A stretch of 64,000 nt of DNA from Dyella_A sp050749815 (GTDB lineage Bacteria; Pseudomonadota; Gammaproteobacteria; Xanthomonadales; Rhodanobacteraceae), in the NCBI RefSeq assembly GCF_050749815.1, contig NZ_CP192735.1, forward strand, positions 2,356,001 to 2,420,000, read 5' to 3'. A program made the position numbers and the translations under genes. This document shows positions 39,900 to 48,236 of the stretch, one piece after another (the first letter of the stretch is position 1; every line of letters starts with the position of its first letter). Under the pieces are notes generated by a model, which did no database searches, had not been told where the DNA came from, and saw only the letters and a program-made list of their open reading frames with translations.

Positions 39900-41855
39900 A
39901 TGTCGAATCACTTTCCGCGCAGGCTGATAGGCGCTGCGTTGTTGCTGTTGCCGCTGGCGTCGGTGGCCGGCGAGCTCATTTCGGTCGAGACCTTCGCCCG
40001 CCACGCCACCATCTCGATGCCGCGGCTGTCACCCGACGGACAGTCGCTGGCGGTGCGCATGGACGGGGAGGATGGCGCACACGCCTTGGTGGTCTTCAAG
40101 GTCAGCGACATGAGCCGGCCGGTGAGCATGCTGCGCCTTCCCAAGTACGAGGTGCCGGCCAACTTCGTATGGACCAGTCCCACCCGCCTGATCGTCGAGA
40201 AGGCCCGCGAGTACGGCTCGATCGACAAGCCGAAGCTGACCGGCGAGATCCTCGCCACGGACCTGGATGGCAAGAACCAGGATTACCTCTACGGTCGCGA
40301 TTCGATGAAGTACGGGCGACGCGGGGCCATTCGAGGTAACGACCATGGCTGGGGCTTCTACGAAGGCAAACCGGACGAGCCCAACGGTCATTTCTACATG
40401 TCCGCCGAGAGCTGGGACAGCAACGACCAGAGTTCTCTTTACGACGTGGACGCCGATCGCAGCACACGACACCTGATCGGCGACATCGGCGTGGCCGGGA
40501 TGAGCTTCATGGTCGGCAAGGACGGCACAGCGCATTACGCCTATGGCCGCAACGAGAAATTCGACTACGTCGTATATCGCCGCGAGGGATCAGGCTGGTC
40601 GCCGCTGACAGCCTCACAGGTAGGCGTGAGCTTCGCCCCGCTGGAAAGCACGCCGGACGGGCGCCACGTCTATGCGTTCTTCAGCGCCGATGGTGGGCCC
40701 ACCTCGCTGGTGGAGATGTCCGAGACCGGTGGCGATCGCAAGGTGCTCGCGCCCGGCGACTTCGGCAGCGTGGACGACATCGAATGGACGGCCAAACCCG
40801 CTCAACCCTTTGCCACGACGCTGGCCACGGGCATCCCGACGCCGCGATACATCGATCCCAACGCGCCGATGGCCAAGCTGCACCGCGCCCTCAGCCTGAA
40901 ATTTCCCGGCAGCTATGTGAGCTTCGTGAACTTCAGCACTGACGGGAGCGAGCTGCTGTTCGGCGTGAGCAGCGACCGCACGCCAGGCACGTACTTCCTG
41001 ATCAACACCCACACCTACAAGGTGCAGAAGCTGTTCGATGCCGCGCCCTGGATCGATCCCAAGCAGATGGCCGAGCGCCGTCCGATGACCTTCACGGCGC
41101 GTGACGGCACCAAACTGGAAGCGATCCTGACCCTTCCCAAGGGTGCCAGCGAGAACAACCTGCCGATGGTGTTGATGCCGCACGGCGGCCCCATCGGCAT
41201 CGAAGACACCTGGTTCTACGACGACGACGCCCAGTTCCTCGCGAGCCGCGGCTACCTGGTCCTGCAGATCAACTTCCGGGGTTCCGGCGGGCGCGGCATC
41301 GACTTCGAGCAGGCCGGCTACAAGCAGTGGGGCACCGGTATCCAGAACGACCTGATCGATGGCGTGAAGTGGGCCATCGCGCAGAAGTTCGCCGACCCGA
41401 AGCGCATCTGCATCTTCGGCGCCAGCTTCGGCGGTTACTCGGCACTGATGGCACCGATTCGCGCGCCGGGGATGTTCAAATGCGCCATCGGGTATGCCGG
41501 TGTCTACGACATGGCCCTGCTCTACAAGAAAGGCGACACCCACCAGAGCGAGCTGGGTCGCAACGCGATGCGCGCCACCATGGGCGCCGACGAGAACCAG
41601 CTCGATGCGAACTCACCGGCCAAGCTTGCCGACAAGATCGACGTTCCGGTGCTGTTGATCCATGGCGAAGACGACCAGCGCGCGCCGTTCGCCCAGTTCA
41701 AGGCCATGAAGGCAGCGCTCGATGCGGCACACAAGCCGTACGAGTTCCTCACCAAGCCGGGGGAGGGGCACGGCTTCTACAGCGAAAAGAACAACGTGGA
41801 GCTCTACAACACCCTCCAGGCGTTCCTGGAAAAGCACATCGGCAAGGGAGCGTAG
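39900..41855 (+). CDS. S9-family prolyl-oligopeptidase-type peptidase, exported
   Basis: A 651-residue serine peptidase with a signal peptide (about 1-23, ending SVAG), a beta-propeller (about 30-370) and a C-terminal alpha/beta-hydrolase. The triad is S509 in GASFGGYS, D592 in HGEDDQRAP and H624 in PGEGHGF. The start is ATG 39900 with GGGG 6 nt upstream; the frame stays open far upstream but runs antisense to lgt. It is a distant paralogue of the peptidase at 11790. The 198-nt region before it has a TATACT -10-like box near 39790. Probably a periplasmic oligopeptidase. Confidence 0.9.
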   Translation: MSNHFPRRLIGAALLLLPLASVAGELISVETFARHATISMPRLSPDGQSLAVRMDGEDGAHALVVFKVSDMSRPVSMLRLPKYEVPANFVWTSPTRLIVEKAREYGSIDKPKLTGEILATDLDGKNQDYLYGRDSMKYGRRGAIRGNDHGWGFYEGKPDEPNGHFYMSAESWDSNDQSSLYDVDADRSTRHLIGDIGVAGMSFMVGKDGTAHYAYGRNEKFDYVVYRREGSGWSPLTASQVGVSFAPLESTPDGRHVYAFFSADGGPTSLVEMSETGGDRKVLAPGDFGSVDDIEWTAKPAQPFATTLATGIPTPRYIDPNAPMAKLHRALSLKFPGSYVSFVNFSTDGSELLFGVSSDRTPGTYFLINTHTYKVQKLFDAAPWIDPKQMAERRPMTFTARDGTKLEAILTLPKGASENNLPMVLMPHGGPIGIEDTWFYDDDAQFLASRGYLVLQINFRGSGGRGIDFEQAGYKQWGTGIQNDLIDGVKWAIAQKFADPKRICIFGASFGGYSALMAPIRAPGMFKCAIGYAGVYDMALLYKKGDTHQSELGRNAMRATMGADENQLDANSPAKLADKIDVPVLLIHGEDDQRAPFAQFKAMKAALDAAHKPYEFLTKPGEGHGFYSEKNNVELYNTLQAFLEKHIGKGA

Positions 41856-41873
41856 GACGCGACTGCGCAAAGC

Positions 41874-41901
41874 GCGAAGGCCGTCCAGAGGCGGCCTTCG
41901 C
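41874..41901. terminator. Bidirectional terminator hairpin
   Basis: The perfect 10-bp repeat GCGAAGGCCG / CGGCCTTCGC with an 8-nt loop lies between the convergent S9 peptidase and TPM genes. The T run is short. Confidence 0.75.
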
Positions 41902-41924
41902 TTCACATGCGTCGATTGAGAGCG

Positions 41925-42428
41925 TCAGAGCAGGACGGGCCGATCCGGCAGTTCGTCGGGGTTGGTCCGGCCATCGATCGGAAAATGCGCCTCCGCCAGC
42001 GCGTGCACCTGGGCGATGCCTGCCAGGCTACCCTCGCGCCAGCGGCCGGCTGAAAATTCCTCGCGCATCCGCGAGCAGATTCCCGACCATTCCTGCGGAT
42101 CCACGCGCGCCGCCAAACCTCGGTCGGCCACGATCTCGATGCGACGCTCGGCCAGCAACACGTAGATCAGCACGCCCGTGTTGTGTTCGGTGTCCCACAC
42201 GCCGAGCTGTGCAAAGACCTGGTGAGCGCGCTGGCGGGCGGTGAGTCCGGACCAGACGGCACCCGGTGCCAGCCGCGATTCCACGGCAAAGCGCACCTCG
42301 CCGAGGTGCCGCTGCTCCCCTTCACTGATGGCCTGCGCCATCGCATCGAGCAAGTCCGCCGGAAAGCATCGCCGCAGCTGAAACCAGCCGCCGAACACGT
42401 TTCGCACCCATCGCTGCAGACGTTCCAT
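41925..42428 (-). CDS. TPM-domain protein (small, soluble)
   Basis: A 167-residue protein with a TPM (YgcG-related) domain: ISEGEQRHLGEVRFAVE (about 34-50), TGVLIYVLLAERRIEIVADRG (about 85-105) and a C-terminal GREGSL-like segment. No signal peptide is evident. It is the third gene of a lemA-TPM-TPM cluster that is widespread in proteobacteria. Its ATG overlaps the stop of the upstream TPM gene by 1 nt (TGATG). Function is unknown; the frame is open further upstream, but that extension reads the Gly-rich tail of its neighbour out of frame. Confidence 0.85.
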   Translation of the reverse strand: MERLQRWVRNVFGGWFQLRRCFPADLLDAMAQAISEGEQRHLGEVRFAVESRLAPGAVWSGLTARQRAHQVFAQLGVWDTEHNTGVLIYVLLAERRIEIVADRGLAARVDPQEWSGICSRMREEFSAGRWREGSLAGIAQVHALAEAHFPIDGRTNPDELPDRPVLL

Positions 42429-43327
42429 CACCAACTCCCCGACGAACCGCCGCCGCCGAAGCTGCCGCCGCCACCGCTGAAGCCGCCGCCACCGAATCCG
42501 CCGCCGCTGCTGCCGCCGCCGAAGCCGCCACCGCCGAAACCACCGCCGCCCAGGCCACCCCATCCGCCCCAGCCGCCGCCGCCGATGGAGCGCCCTCCAC
42601 CGCCAGGCATCAGCATCACGATGGCGCCGATAACGGCGCCCAGGACACCCACGCCCACGGCCGCGGCGAGCAACCACAGCAGGCCTCCGGTGAGCGCCGC
42701 GCCCAGCGGCGTGCGCACGATCACGTGCGCCCGGCCGAACAGCCGGCGCAGGAACAGCGCCACGAACAGGCCGATCAGCATCGCGTGACCCAGGTCCAGC
42801 CCGCGGCTGCGGCGCTGGCTCGTTGGCTCGGGCGCCGGCAGTTGTTCGCCATCGATCAGCTTGATCAGCGCGTCGACGCCAGCATCCAGGCCACCGTAGA
42901 AATCGCCCTGCTTGAAGCGCGACTCGATGAACTCGCGCCGGATCCGCGCGGTGGCGGCATCGGGCACCGCACCCTCCAGGCCGTAGCCGACCTCGATGCG
43001 GTCCTTCCGGTCGTTCTTGGCGACCAGCAGCAGGATGCCGTCGTCGGTATCCTTGCGGCCGATCTTGTTGGCCTCGGCCACGGCCAGCGAATAGCTCTCG
43101 ATGTCCTGATCGCCGGTGGTGGGCACCATCAGCACCACCAGCTGGGTGCCCTTGCGCTGCTCCAGCGCCACCAGCTTGGCGTCGAGCGCATCGACCTGCT
43201 GCGCGGTCAGCGTGCCGGTGAGGTCGGTAACGTGCCGCGTCAAGGCGGGCACGTCCGCAGCACGCGCCGGCGCCATCCAGATCAGCGCCAGCGCGAGCAC
43301 GAACAGGCGCGACAGGTGTCGCATCAT
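42428..43327 (-). CDS. TPM-domain membrane protein with Gly-rich C-terminus (YgcG family)
   Basis: A 299-residue exported protein. It has a signal peptide (about 1-24, ending ARAA), a periplasmic TPM domain (about 28-150, with LTGTLTAQQVDALDAKL and GIEVGYGLEGAVPD-like segments), two membrane helices (about 175-230) and a ~70-residue tail of Gly-Gly-Gly with Ser, Phe and Trp. This is the YgcG layout. It lies 1 nt after lemA and overlaps the small TPM gene. LemA-TPM modules are proposed to act in envelope biogenesis, but the mechanism is unknown. Confidence 0.88.
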   Translation of the reverse strand: MMRHLSRLFVLALALIWMAPARAADVPALTRHVTDLTGTLTAQQVDALDAKLVALEQRKGTQLVVLMVPTTGDQDIESYSLAVAEANKIGRKDTDDGILLLVAKNDRKDRIEVGYGLEGAVPDAATARIRREFIESRFKQGDFYGGLDAGVDALIKLIDGEQLPAPEPTSQRRSRGLDLGHAMLIGLFVALFLRRLFGRAHVIVRTPLGAALTGGLLWLLAAAVGVGVLGAVIGAIVMLMPGGGGRSIGGGGWGGWGGLGGGGFGGGGFGGGSSGGGFGGGGFSGGGGSFGGGGSSGSW

Positions 43328-43328
43328 C

Positions 43329-43949
43329 TCAATGCGCCGAGGCGGGCGCGGCCGGTGCGGTCGTGCCGAAATCCACCTTTGGTGCGGTGGAGATGGCCTT
43401 CTCATTCTCCACGCTGAAGTTCGGCTTCACCTTGTAGCCGAACATCTTGGCGGTGAGGTTGTTCGGGAAGGTGCGGATCATCGAGTTGTATTCCTGCACC
43501 GACTGCACATAGCGATTGCGCGCCACGGTAACCCGGTTCTCGGTGCCTTCCAGCTGCGCCTGCAGGTTCTGGAACAGGCCGTCGGCCTTGAGCTGCGGGT
43601 AGTTCTCGCTGACCACCATCAGTCGAGACAATGCGCTGCCCAGTTGCCCCTGAGCCGCCTGGAACTGCGCCAGCTTCTGCGCGTCGTTGACGGTGTCGGC
43701 GTCGACCTGGATCGAGCCGACCTTGGCGCGCGCCTCGGTCACCTCGGTGAACACCTTCTCCTCATGCTGGGCGTAGCCCTTCACCGTGTTGACCAGGTTG
43801 GGCACCAAATCGGCGCGCCGCTGGTACTGGTTGAGCACCTCCGACCAGGCCGCTTTCACCGCCTCGTCCTGACGCTGGATAGCGTTGTAGCCGCAGCCGG
43901 AGAGGCCGGCCACCAGAAGCAGGAGCACGCAGGTACGCACGAATTTCAT
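43329..43949 (-). CDS. lemA: LemA-family lipoprotein
   Basis: A 206-residue protein. The N-terminal lipoprotein signal has lipobox LSGC (C about 19), followed by a four-helix coiled-coil LemA domain with the family motifs YNAIQRQDEAVKAAWSEV, RRADLVPNLVNTVKGYA and YNSMIRTFPNNL. The start is ATG 43949, with GGAG 8 nt upstream. It is the first gene of the lemA-TPM-TPM operon. Its periplasmic role is unproven. Confidence 0.93.
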   Translation of the reverse strand: MKFVRTCVLLLLVAGLSGCGYNAIQRQDEAVKAAWSEVLNQYQRRADLVPNLVNTVKGYAQHEEKVFTEVTEARAKVGSIQVDADTVNDAQKLAQFQAAQGQLGSALSRLMVVSENYPQLKADGLFQNLQAQLEGTENRVTVARNRYVQSVQEYNSMIRTFPNNLTAKMFGYKVKPNFSVENEKAISTAPKVDFGTTAPAAPASAH

Positions 43950-44009
43950 GGCAATCACTCCCTCGATGAAACGAATGATGAGACGCGTTCGGACAGCATA
44001 AAGGCCGTA

Positions 44010-44384
44010 CTAGATCCAGCGCGGCACCAGGATCAGCCCCCAGCACAGCATGGTGAACACCAGCAGCAGAAATACCGCCGCCGAGCCCATGTCCTTGGCG
44101 CGGCCGGCCAGCTCGTGGAATTCGGGGCTGACCTTGTCCACCACGGCCTCGATGGCCGAGTTGAGCAGCTCGCCGGAAAGCACCAGTACCGCCGGGAGCA
44201 CCAGGGCGATCTTCTCCAGTGCGCCGTGGCCCAGCCACAAGCCCAGCGGCACCAGCACCACGGCCAGCATCGCCTCCAGTCGGAAGGACGCCTCGTGGCG
44301 CCAGCCGGCTTGCAGCCCTTTCATCGACCAGCGGAAGGCGTTCCACAGCTGGCGGGGGTTGCCGCGAAATCCGCTGCCGGGCAT
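44010..44384 (-). CDS. dgkA: Diacylglycerol kinase
   Basis: A 124-residue trimeric inner-membrane kinase recycling diacylglycerol to phosphatidate. It has three membrane helices and the active-site motif SGELLNSAIEAVVDK (E72, N75, E79 and the following Asp-Lys). HEASFRLE near 30-37 is also conserved. Length fits the family. It lies 60 nt downstream-facing of lemA on the same strand, without evidence of coupling. Confidence 0.94.
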   Translation of the reverse strand: MPGSGFRGNPRQLWNAFRWSMKGLQAGWRHEASFRLEAMLAVVLVPLGLWLGHGALEKIALVLPAVLVLSGELLNSAIEAVVDKVSPEFHELAGRAKDMGSAAVFLLLVFTMLCWGLILVPRWI

Positions 44385-44684
44385 GGGGCACTGTCTCCTG
44401 AATCATGAAAATCCGCGCAATTACCCGCTTGCGGCGGCCGGCGGAGCGCCGGTTGGACGGCGTCTTGGTCGGCGGATGATGCCATAGCCACCCGATCCAC
44501 GAAGCTCTGCGCCTGCGGCAGGCCGTGCTGCGGCGAGGGTCGGGGGCGGCCGTGGCACGATGGCGCGGCGCAGCGACATGCAAAAACCGTATCAGGTACG
44601 CTTCGGCGGTTGTGACCCGTTCAGGGACGCGACAAGGGGCATCACCGCGCGTGATGCCACGGCATGAACCCGCACGGAAAAGAC
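44385..44684. other. Divergent intergenic region dgkA / POT transporter with inverted repeat
   Basis: This 300-nt region has no convincing gene. It holds a perfect inverted repeat GGCATCA / TGATGCC with a 7-nt spacer at 44638-44658, ending 26 nt before the preferred POT start (5 nt before the alternative ATG 44664). This could be an operator or a translational control hairpin. Promoters for both genes must lie here but none matches consensus well. Confidence 0.5.
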
Positions 44685-46238
44685 ATGGCCCTTCAGAACC
44701 CGCCCGTCTCCCAGACACGCTCCTTCAGCACGGTCTTCCTCATCGAAATGTGGGAGCGCTTCGGCTTCTACGGCATGCAGGTGCTGATGGTCACCTACAT
44801 GATGAAGAAGCTCGGCTTCATCGACAGCAAGGCCAACCTGGTCTGGGGTGCGGCGGCGGCACTGATCTACGCCACGCCAGCGATCGGCGGCTGGATCGGC
44901 GACAAGCTGCTGGGCACGCGGCGCACCATGCTGCTCGGCGCGGTGGTGCTGGCGCTGGGCTACGCGATGCTGTGGATTCCCTCCAGCAACCCGACGCTGC
45001 TATACAGCGCGCTCGGCGTGATCGTGGTGGGCAACGGCTTCTTCAAGCCAAACGCCGGCAACCTGGTGCGCAAGATCTACGAGGGCGACGACACCAAGAT
45101 CGACAGCGCCTTCACCATCTACTACATGGCGGTGAACGTCGGCTCGATGATCTCGATGACCGCCACGCCGTGGATCCGCGACCACGTGGCCGCGACCTAC
45201 GGCGACAACTGGGGTTGGCACACCGCCTTCGGCGCCTGCGCGATCGGCCTGCTGCTCGGCCTGATCAACTACTCGCTGATGTATCGCACGCTTGCGCACA
45301 TCGGCTCGCCGTCGGACAGCCAGCCGGTAAAGCCGATGCGCGCGCTGGCGCTGCTCGCCGCCTCGCTGGTGATGGTGGGCGTGGTCGCCTTCATCCTGCA
45401 GAGTCTGCTGGCCGCGAAGATCTGCGTGTATCTCGCCGGCGTGGTGATCCTGGGCATCTTCGTGCACCTGATCCGCAGCGCCGAGAAAACCGAGCGCGCT
45501 GGCCTGATCGCCGCGCTGGTACTCACCGTGCAGACGATCTTCTTCTTCATCTTCTACGCGCAGATGGCGACCTCGCTGAACCTCTTCGCGCAGCGCAACG
45601 TCGACACCGACATGAACCTGCTCGGGTTCCACATCAACTGGATCCCCGAGCAGTACCAGAACCTCAATGCGATCTGGATCGTGCTGCTCAGCCCGGTGCT
45701 GGTGTGGATCTACAACGCGCTGGGCCGGCTGGGTCGCAATCCGTCGGTGGCGGTGAAGTTCGCCTGGGGCTTCGGCGCGGTGGCGGCCGGCTTCTTCATG
45801 TACGGCATCGGCGCGATCTGGGCGGTCAACGGCCAGGTGTCGTCGTGGGTCATGGTCGGCGGCTACGGCCTGTACTCACTGGGCGAGCTGCTGGTGTCGG
45901 GTCTGGGCCTGGCGATGATCGCCCGCTACGTGCCCGCGCGCATGGGTGGCTTCATGATGGGTGCGTACTACGTGGCCGTCGGCATTTCGCAGTATCTGGG
46001 CAGCGTGGTGGCCAACTACGCGCACATCCCCGAGGGCCTCACCGATCCGCTGCAGTCGCTGGAGATCTACACCAGCCTGTTCAACAAGCTGGGCGTGGTC
46101 GGCATCGGTTGCACCGCCATCGCGCTGGCCGTGCTGCCGCTGATGAACAAGCTCTCGGCCAGCCACGCCAACGACACGACGCACACCCCACTGCCCGCTT
46201 CGCGCAGCGAAGAGAGCTACGACAACCCCACGCCCTGA
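44685..46238 (+). CDS. POT-family proton-dependent oligopeptide transporter
   Basis: A 517-residue major-facilitator symporter with 14 predicted helices, importing di-/tripeptides with H+. The hallmark EMWERFGFYG (about 18-27, ExxERFxxYG) lies in helix 1, and the FKPNAGN and FTIYYMAVNVGS PTR2 signatures follow (about 122-155). I prefer ATG 44685 because GGAAAAG precedes it; ATG 44664 would add seven residues. Exported peptidases of this window could supply its substrates. It is 36 nt upstream of the sensor kinase gene. Confidence 0.93.
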   Translation: MALQNPPVSQTRSFSTVFLIEMWERFGFYGMQVLMVTYMMKKLGFIDSKANLVWGAAAALIYATPAIGGWIGDKLLGTRRTMLLGAVVLALGYAMLWIPSSNPTLLYSALGVIVVGNGFFKPNAGNLVRKIYEGDDTKIDSAFTIYYMAVNVGSMISMTATPWIRDHVAATYGDNWGWHTAFGACAIGLLLGLINYSLMYRTLAHIGSPSDSQPVKPMRALALLAASLVMVGVVAFILQSLLAAKICVYLAGVVILGIFVHLIRSAEKTERAGLIAALVLTVQTIFFFIFYAQMATSLNLFAQRNVDTDMNLLGFHINWIPEQYQNLNAIWIVLLSPVLVWIYNALGRLGRNPSVAVKFAWGFGAVAAGFFMYGIGAIWAVNGQVSSWVMVGGYGLYSLGELLVSGLGLAMIARYVPARMGGFMMGAYYVAVGISQYLGSVVANYAHIPEGLTDPLQSLEIYTSLFNKLGVVGIGCTAIALAVLPLMNKLSASHANDTTHTPLPASRSEESYDNPTP

Positions 46239-46274
46239 GCCGTCCGGCCCGCCCATCAGGCGGGCCTTCCCACC

Positions 46275-47552
46275 ATGACCTCCCAGCACTCCGCCTCGCC
46301 GCAGCGCTTCGCTCCCTCCGCACTCACCCGCACGCTGGCCTGGTTGCGCCTGTGCGCAATCACCGGGCAGAGCAGCGCGGTGCTGGTGGCGGCCCTGTGG
46401 ATGCGCATGGACGTGCCGGTGTTGCCGCTGCTGGTAATCATCGGCTTCCACGCCGTATTCGCCGCGTTCGCCTCGTGGCGGCTGACCCAGCCGTGGCCGG
46501 TGCGCGAGTGGGAGACGATCGGCCACATCGCCGTGGACACGATCGTGCTGTGGGCGCTGCTGTACTTCACCGGCGGCGCCACCAACCCGTTCGTGACGTT
46601 GCTGCTGATGCCGATCGCGCTGGGCGCAGCGGCGCTCACGGTGCCAGCGCTGCTGGCGGTTTCCGCGCTCACCGGGCTGGCCTACCTGACGCTGCTGGGG
46701 TACTACGTGCCGCTGCCGCCGATCATGGAAGGCCCCGGCGGATTTGCCTTGCACGTGATCGGCATGGCGGTGAACTTCGTGATCACCGCGGCGCTGCTGG
46801 GCTTCTTCATCAACCGGCTGGCCACGGCCGTGCGCGCACAGCAGGGTGAGGTGCAGCGTGTACGCGAGCGGGCGCTGCGCGACGAAGGCATTCTCGCCAT
46901 CGCCACCCAGGCCGCCGGTGCGGCGCACGAGCTCAACACGCCGCTGTCGACCATGCGCACACTGCTGCCTGAGCTACGGCGCGAGCACGCGGCCAACACC
47001 GTCCTGGCCGACGACCTGGCGCTGCTGCAAGCGCAGGTGGAGCGCTGCCGCGGCATCCTTCGCGAGATGGTCGCGTTCGGCAAGGCGCAGCTCTCGCAGG
47101 AAGACGAGCAGATGAGCCTGGGCGACTTCGTGCGCGGCTGCCTGGAGCGCTTCCAGCTGCTGCGCCCGGAAGCCGAGCTGGAGCTGGAACTGGACGCGGC
47201 CACCGCCGACACCGTGCTGCGCAGCCCGCCGGGCATGCGCCACGCCTTGATCAATCTGCTCAACAACGCCGCCGATGCCTCGGCGCTGCGCGGATCGCAC
47301 GAGGTGGCGCTGCGCGTGCGTCACCAGGAAGGCTGGCTGGAGCTGCGGGTGAGCGACCGCGGACCCGGCTTCATCGCCGGGCGGCCCGGTCGCGCTCTCG
47401 GACAGAGCCAGAAACAGGGCGGCCTCGGTCTGGGCCTCACGCTGGCCGAAGCCACCGCCGAGCGCCTCAGCGGTGAGCTCACCGTGGTCAGCACCGACCA
47501 GGGTGCCGAGGTCAGCATCCGGCTACCGCTCTCGGCGATCTCGGTGCCGTAA
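46275..47552 (+). CDS. RegB/PrrB-type redox-sensing histidine kinase
   Basis: A 425-residue membrane sensor with six helices (about 25-180). The quinone-site motif GGATNPF (100-106) is intact. The phosphoacceptor is H218 in AAHELNTPL, and the redox-active cysteine expected 40 residues later is present (C258 in VERCRGIL). The ATPase domain has the N box LINLLNNAADAS and G boxes DRGPGF and GLGLGLT. These match RegB of Rhodobacter, which senses quinone pool and thiol state. It pairs with the RegA-like regulator 75 nt downstream. Confidence 0.9.
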   Translation: MTSQHSASPQRFAPSALTRTLAWLRLCAITGQSSAVLVAALWMRMDVPVLPLLVIIGFHAVFAAFASWRLTQPWPVREWETIGHIAVDTIVLWALLYFTGGATNPFVTLLLMPIALGAAALTVPALLAVSALTGLAYLTLLGYYVPLPPIMEGPGGFALHVIGMAVNFVITAALLGFFINRLATAVRAQQGEVQRVRERALRDEGILAIATQAAGAAHELNTPLSTMRTLLPELRREHAANTVLADDLALLQAQVERCRGILREMVAFGKAQLSQEDEQMSLGDFVRGCLERFQLLRPEAELELELDAATADTVLRSPPGMRHALINLLNNAADASALRGSHEVALRVRHQEGWLELRVSDRGPGFIAGRPGRALGQSQKQGGLGLGLTLAEATAERLSGELTVVSTDQGAEVSIRLPLSAISVP

Positions 47553-47627
47553 TGCGCGACAGTGTGGTGCGTGCATGCGGGGCACGGCTCCGCGACAATG
47601 CACGCAGCTGATCCTTTGGATGCCGCG

Positions 47628-48215
47628 ATGACCGATACAACCGCCCCCGTGTCTGCACGCCCTCTGCTCATCATCGACGACGACGCCACCTTCGGCCGCG
47701 TCCTGGCCCGGGCCCTGGGTTCTCGCGGGTTCGAAGTGATCCATGCCGTCAACGCCGACGAGGCGCGCGCACTGACCCGGCGCCACCAGCCGCGCTACTG
47801 CGTGCTTGACCTGAAGCTCGGCGAAGAGAACGGCCTGCGCCTGATCCCCGACCTGCACCGCCTGGTGCCGGACATGCGGATCCTGCTGCTCACCGGCTAC
47901 GCCTCGATCGCCACGGCGGTGGAGGCTATCAAGCGCGGCGCGCACGACTACCTGGCCAAGCCGGTGGATGCCGACGCGGTGGTCCGTGCGCTGGTCGATG
48001 GTGACGGCCCGCACGCGGACGACGACGAGGTGCTGGATGCGCCCGAGGCCCCGCTGGCGCTGCGTCGGCTGGAGTGGGAGCACATCCACCGCGTGCTCAC
48101 CGAGTGCGACGGCAACATCTCCGAGACGGCGCGCCGCCTGGGCATGCACCGCCGCACGCTGCAACGCAAACTGAGCAAGCACCCGGTGCGCGAACGCCCC
48201 GATCGGGACGACTGA
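47628..48215 (+). CDS. RegA/PrrA/RoxR-type response regulator
   Basis: A 195-residue regulator. The receiver domain has IIDDDATF (about 15-22), phosphoacceptor D61 in VLDLKLGEENG and K near 110. A Pro/Asp/Glu-rich linker leads to a Fis-type helix-turn-helix (about 150-190: EHIHRVLTECDGNISETARR). This is the RegA layout with no AAA+ domain. The start is ATG 47628; ATG 47598 would add ten residues. It is the cognate partner of the RegB-like kinase, expected to control redox and respiratory genes. Confidence 0.9.
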   Translation: MTDTTAPVSARPLLIIDDDATFGRVLARALGSRGFEVIHAVNADEARALTRRHQPRYCVLDLKLGEENGLRLIPDLHRLVPDMRILLLTGYASIATAVEAIKRGAHDYLAKPVDADAVVRALVDGDGPHADDDEVLDAPEAPLALRRLEWEHIHRVLTECDGNISETARRLGMHRRTLQRKLSKHPVRERPDRDD

Positions 48216-48236
48216 GCGGCGCGACGATCGTCCGCT

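Noticed and set aside
44525..46849. A 774-codon plus-strand open frame over the POT transporter
   Set aside because: It overlaps the POT gene in another frame, has an Arg/His/Asp-rich shadow composition and no recognisable motif.
47553..47627. RegA-type binding site (GCGNC-N-GNCGC) upstream of the regulator
   Set aside because: Only isolated GCGAC half-sites are present with unsuitable spacing.
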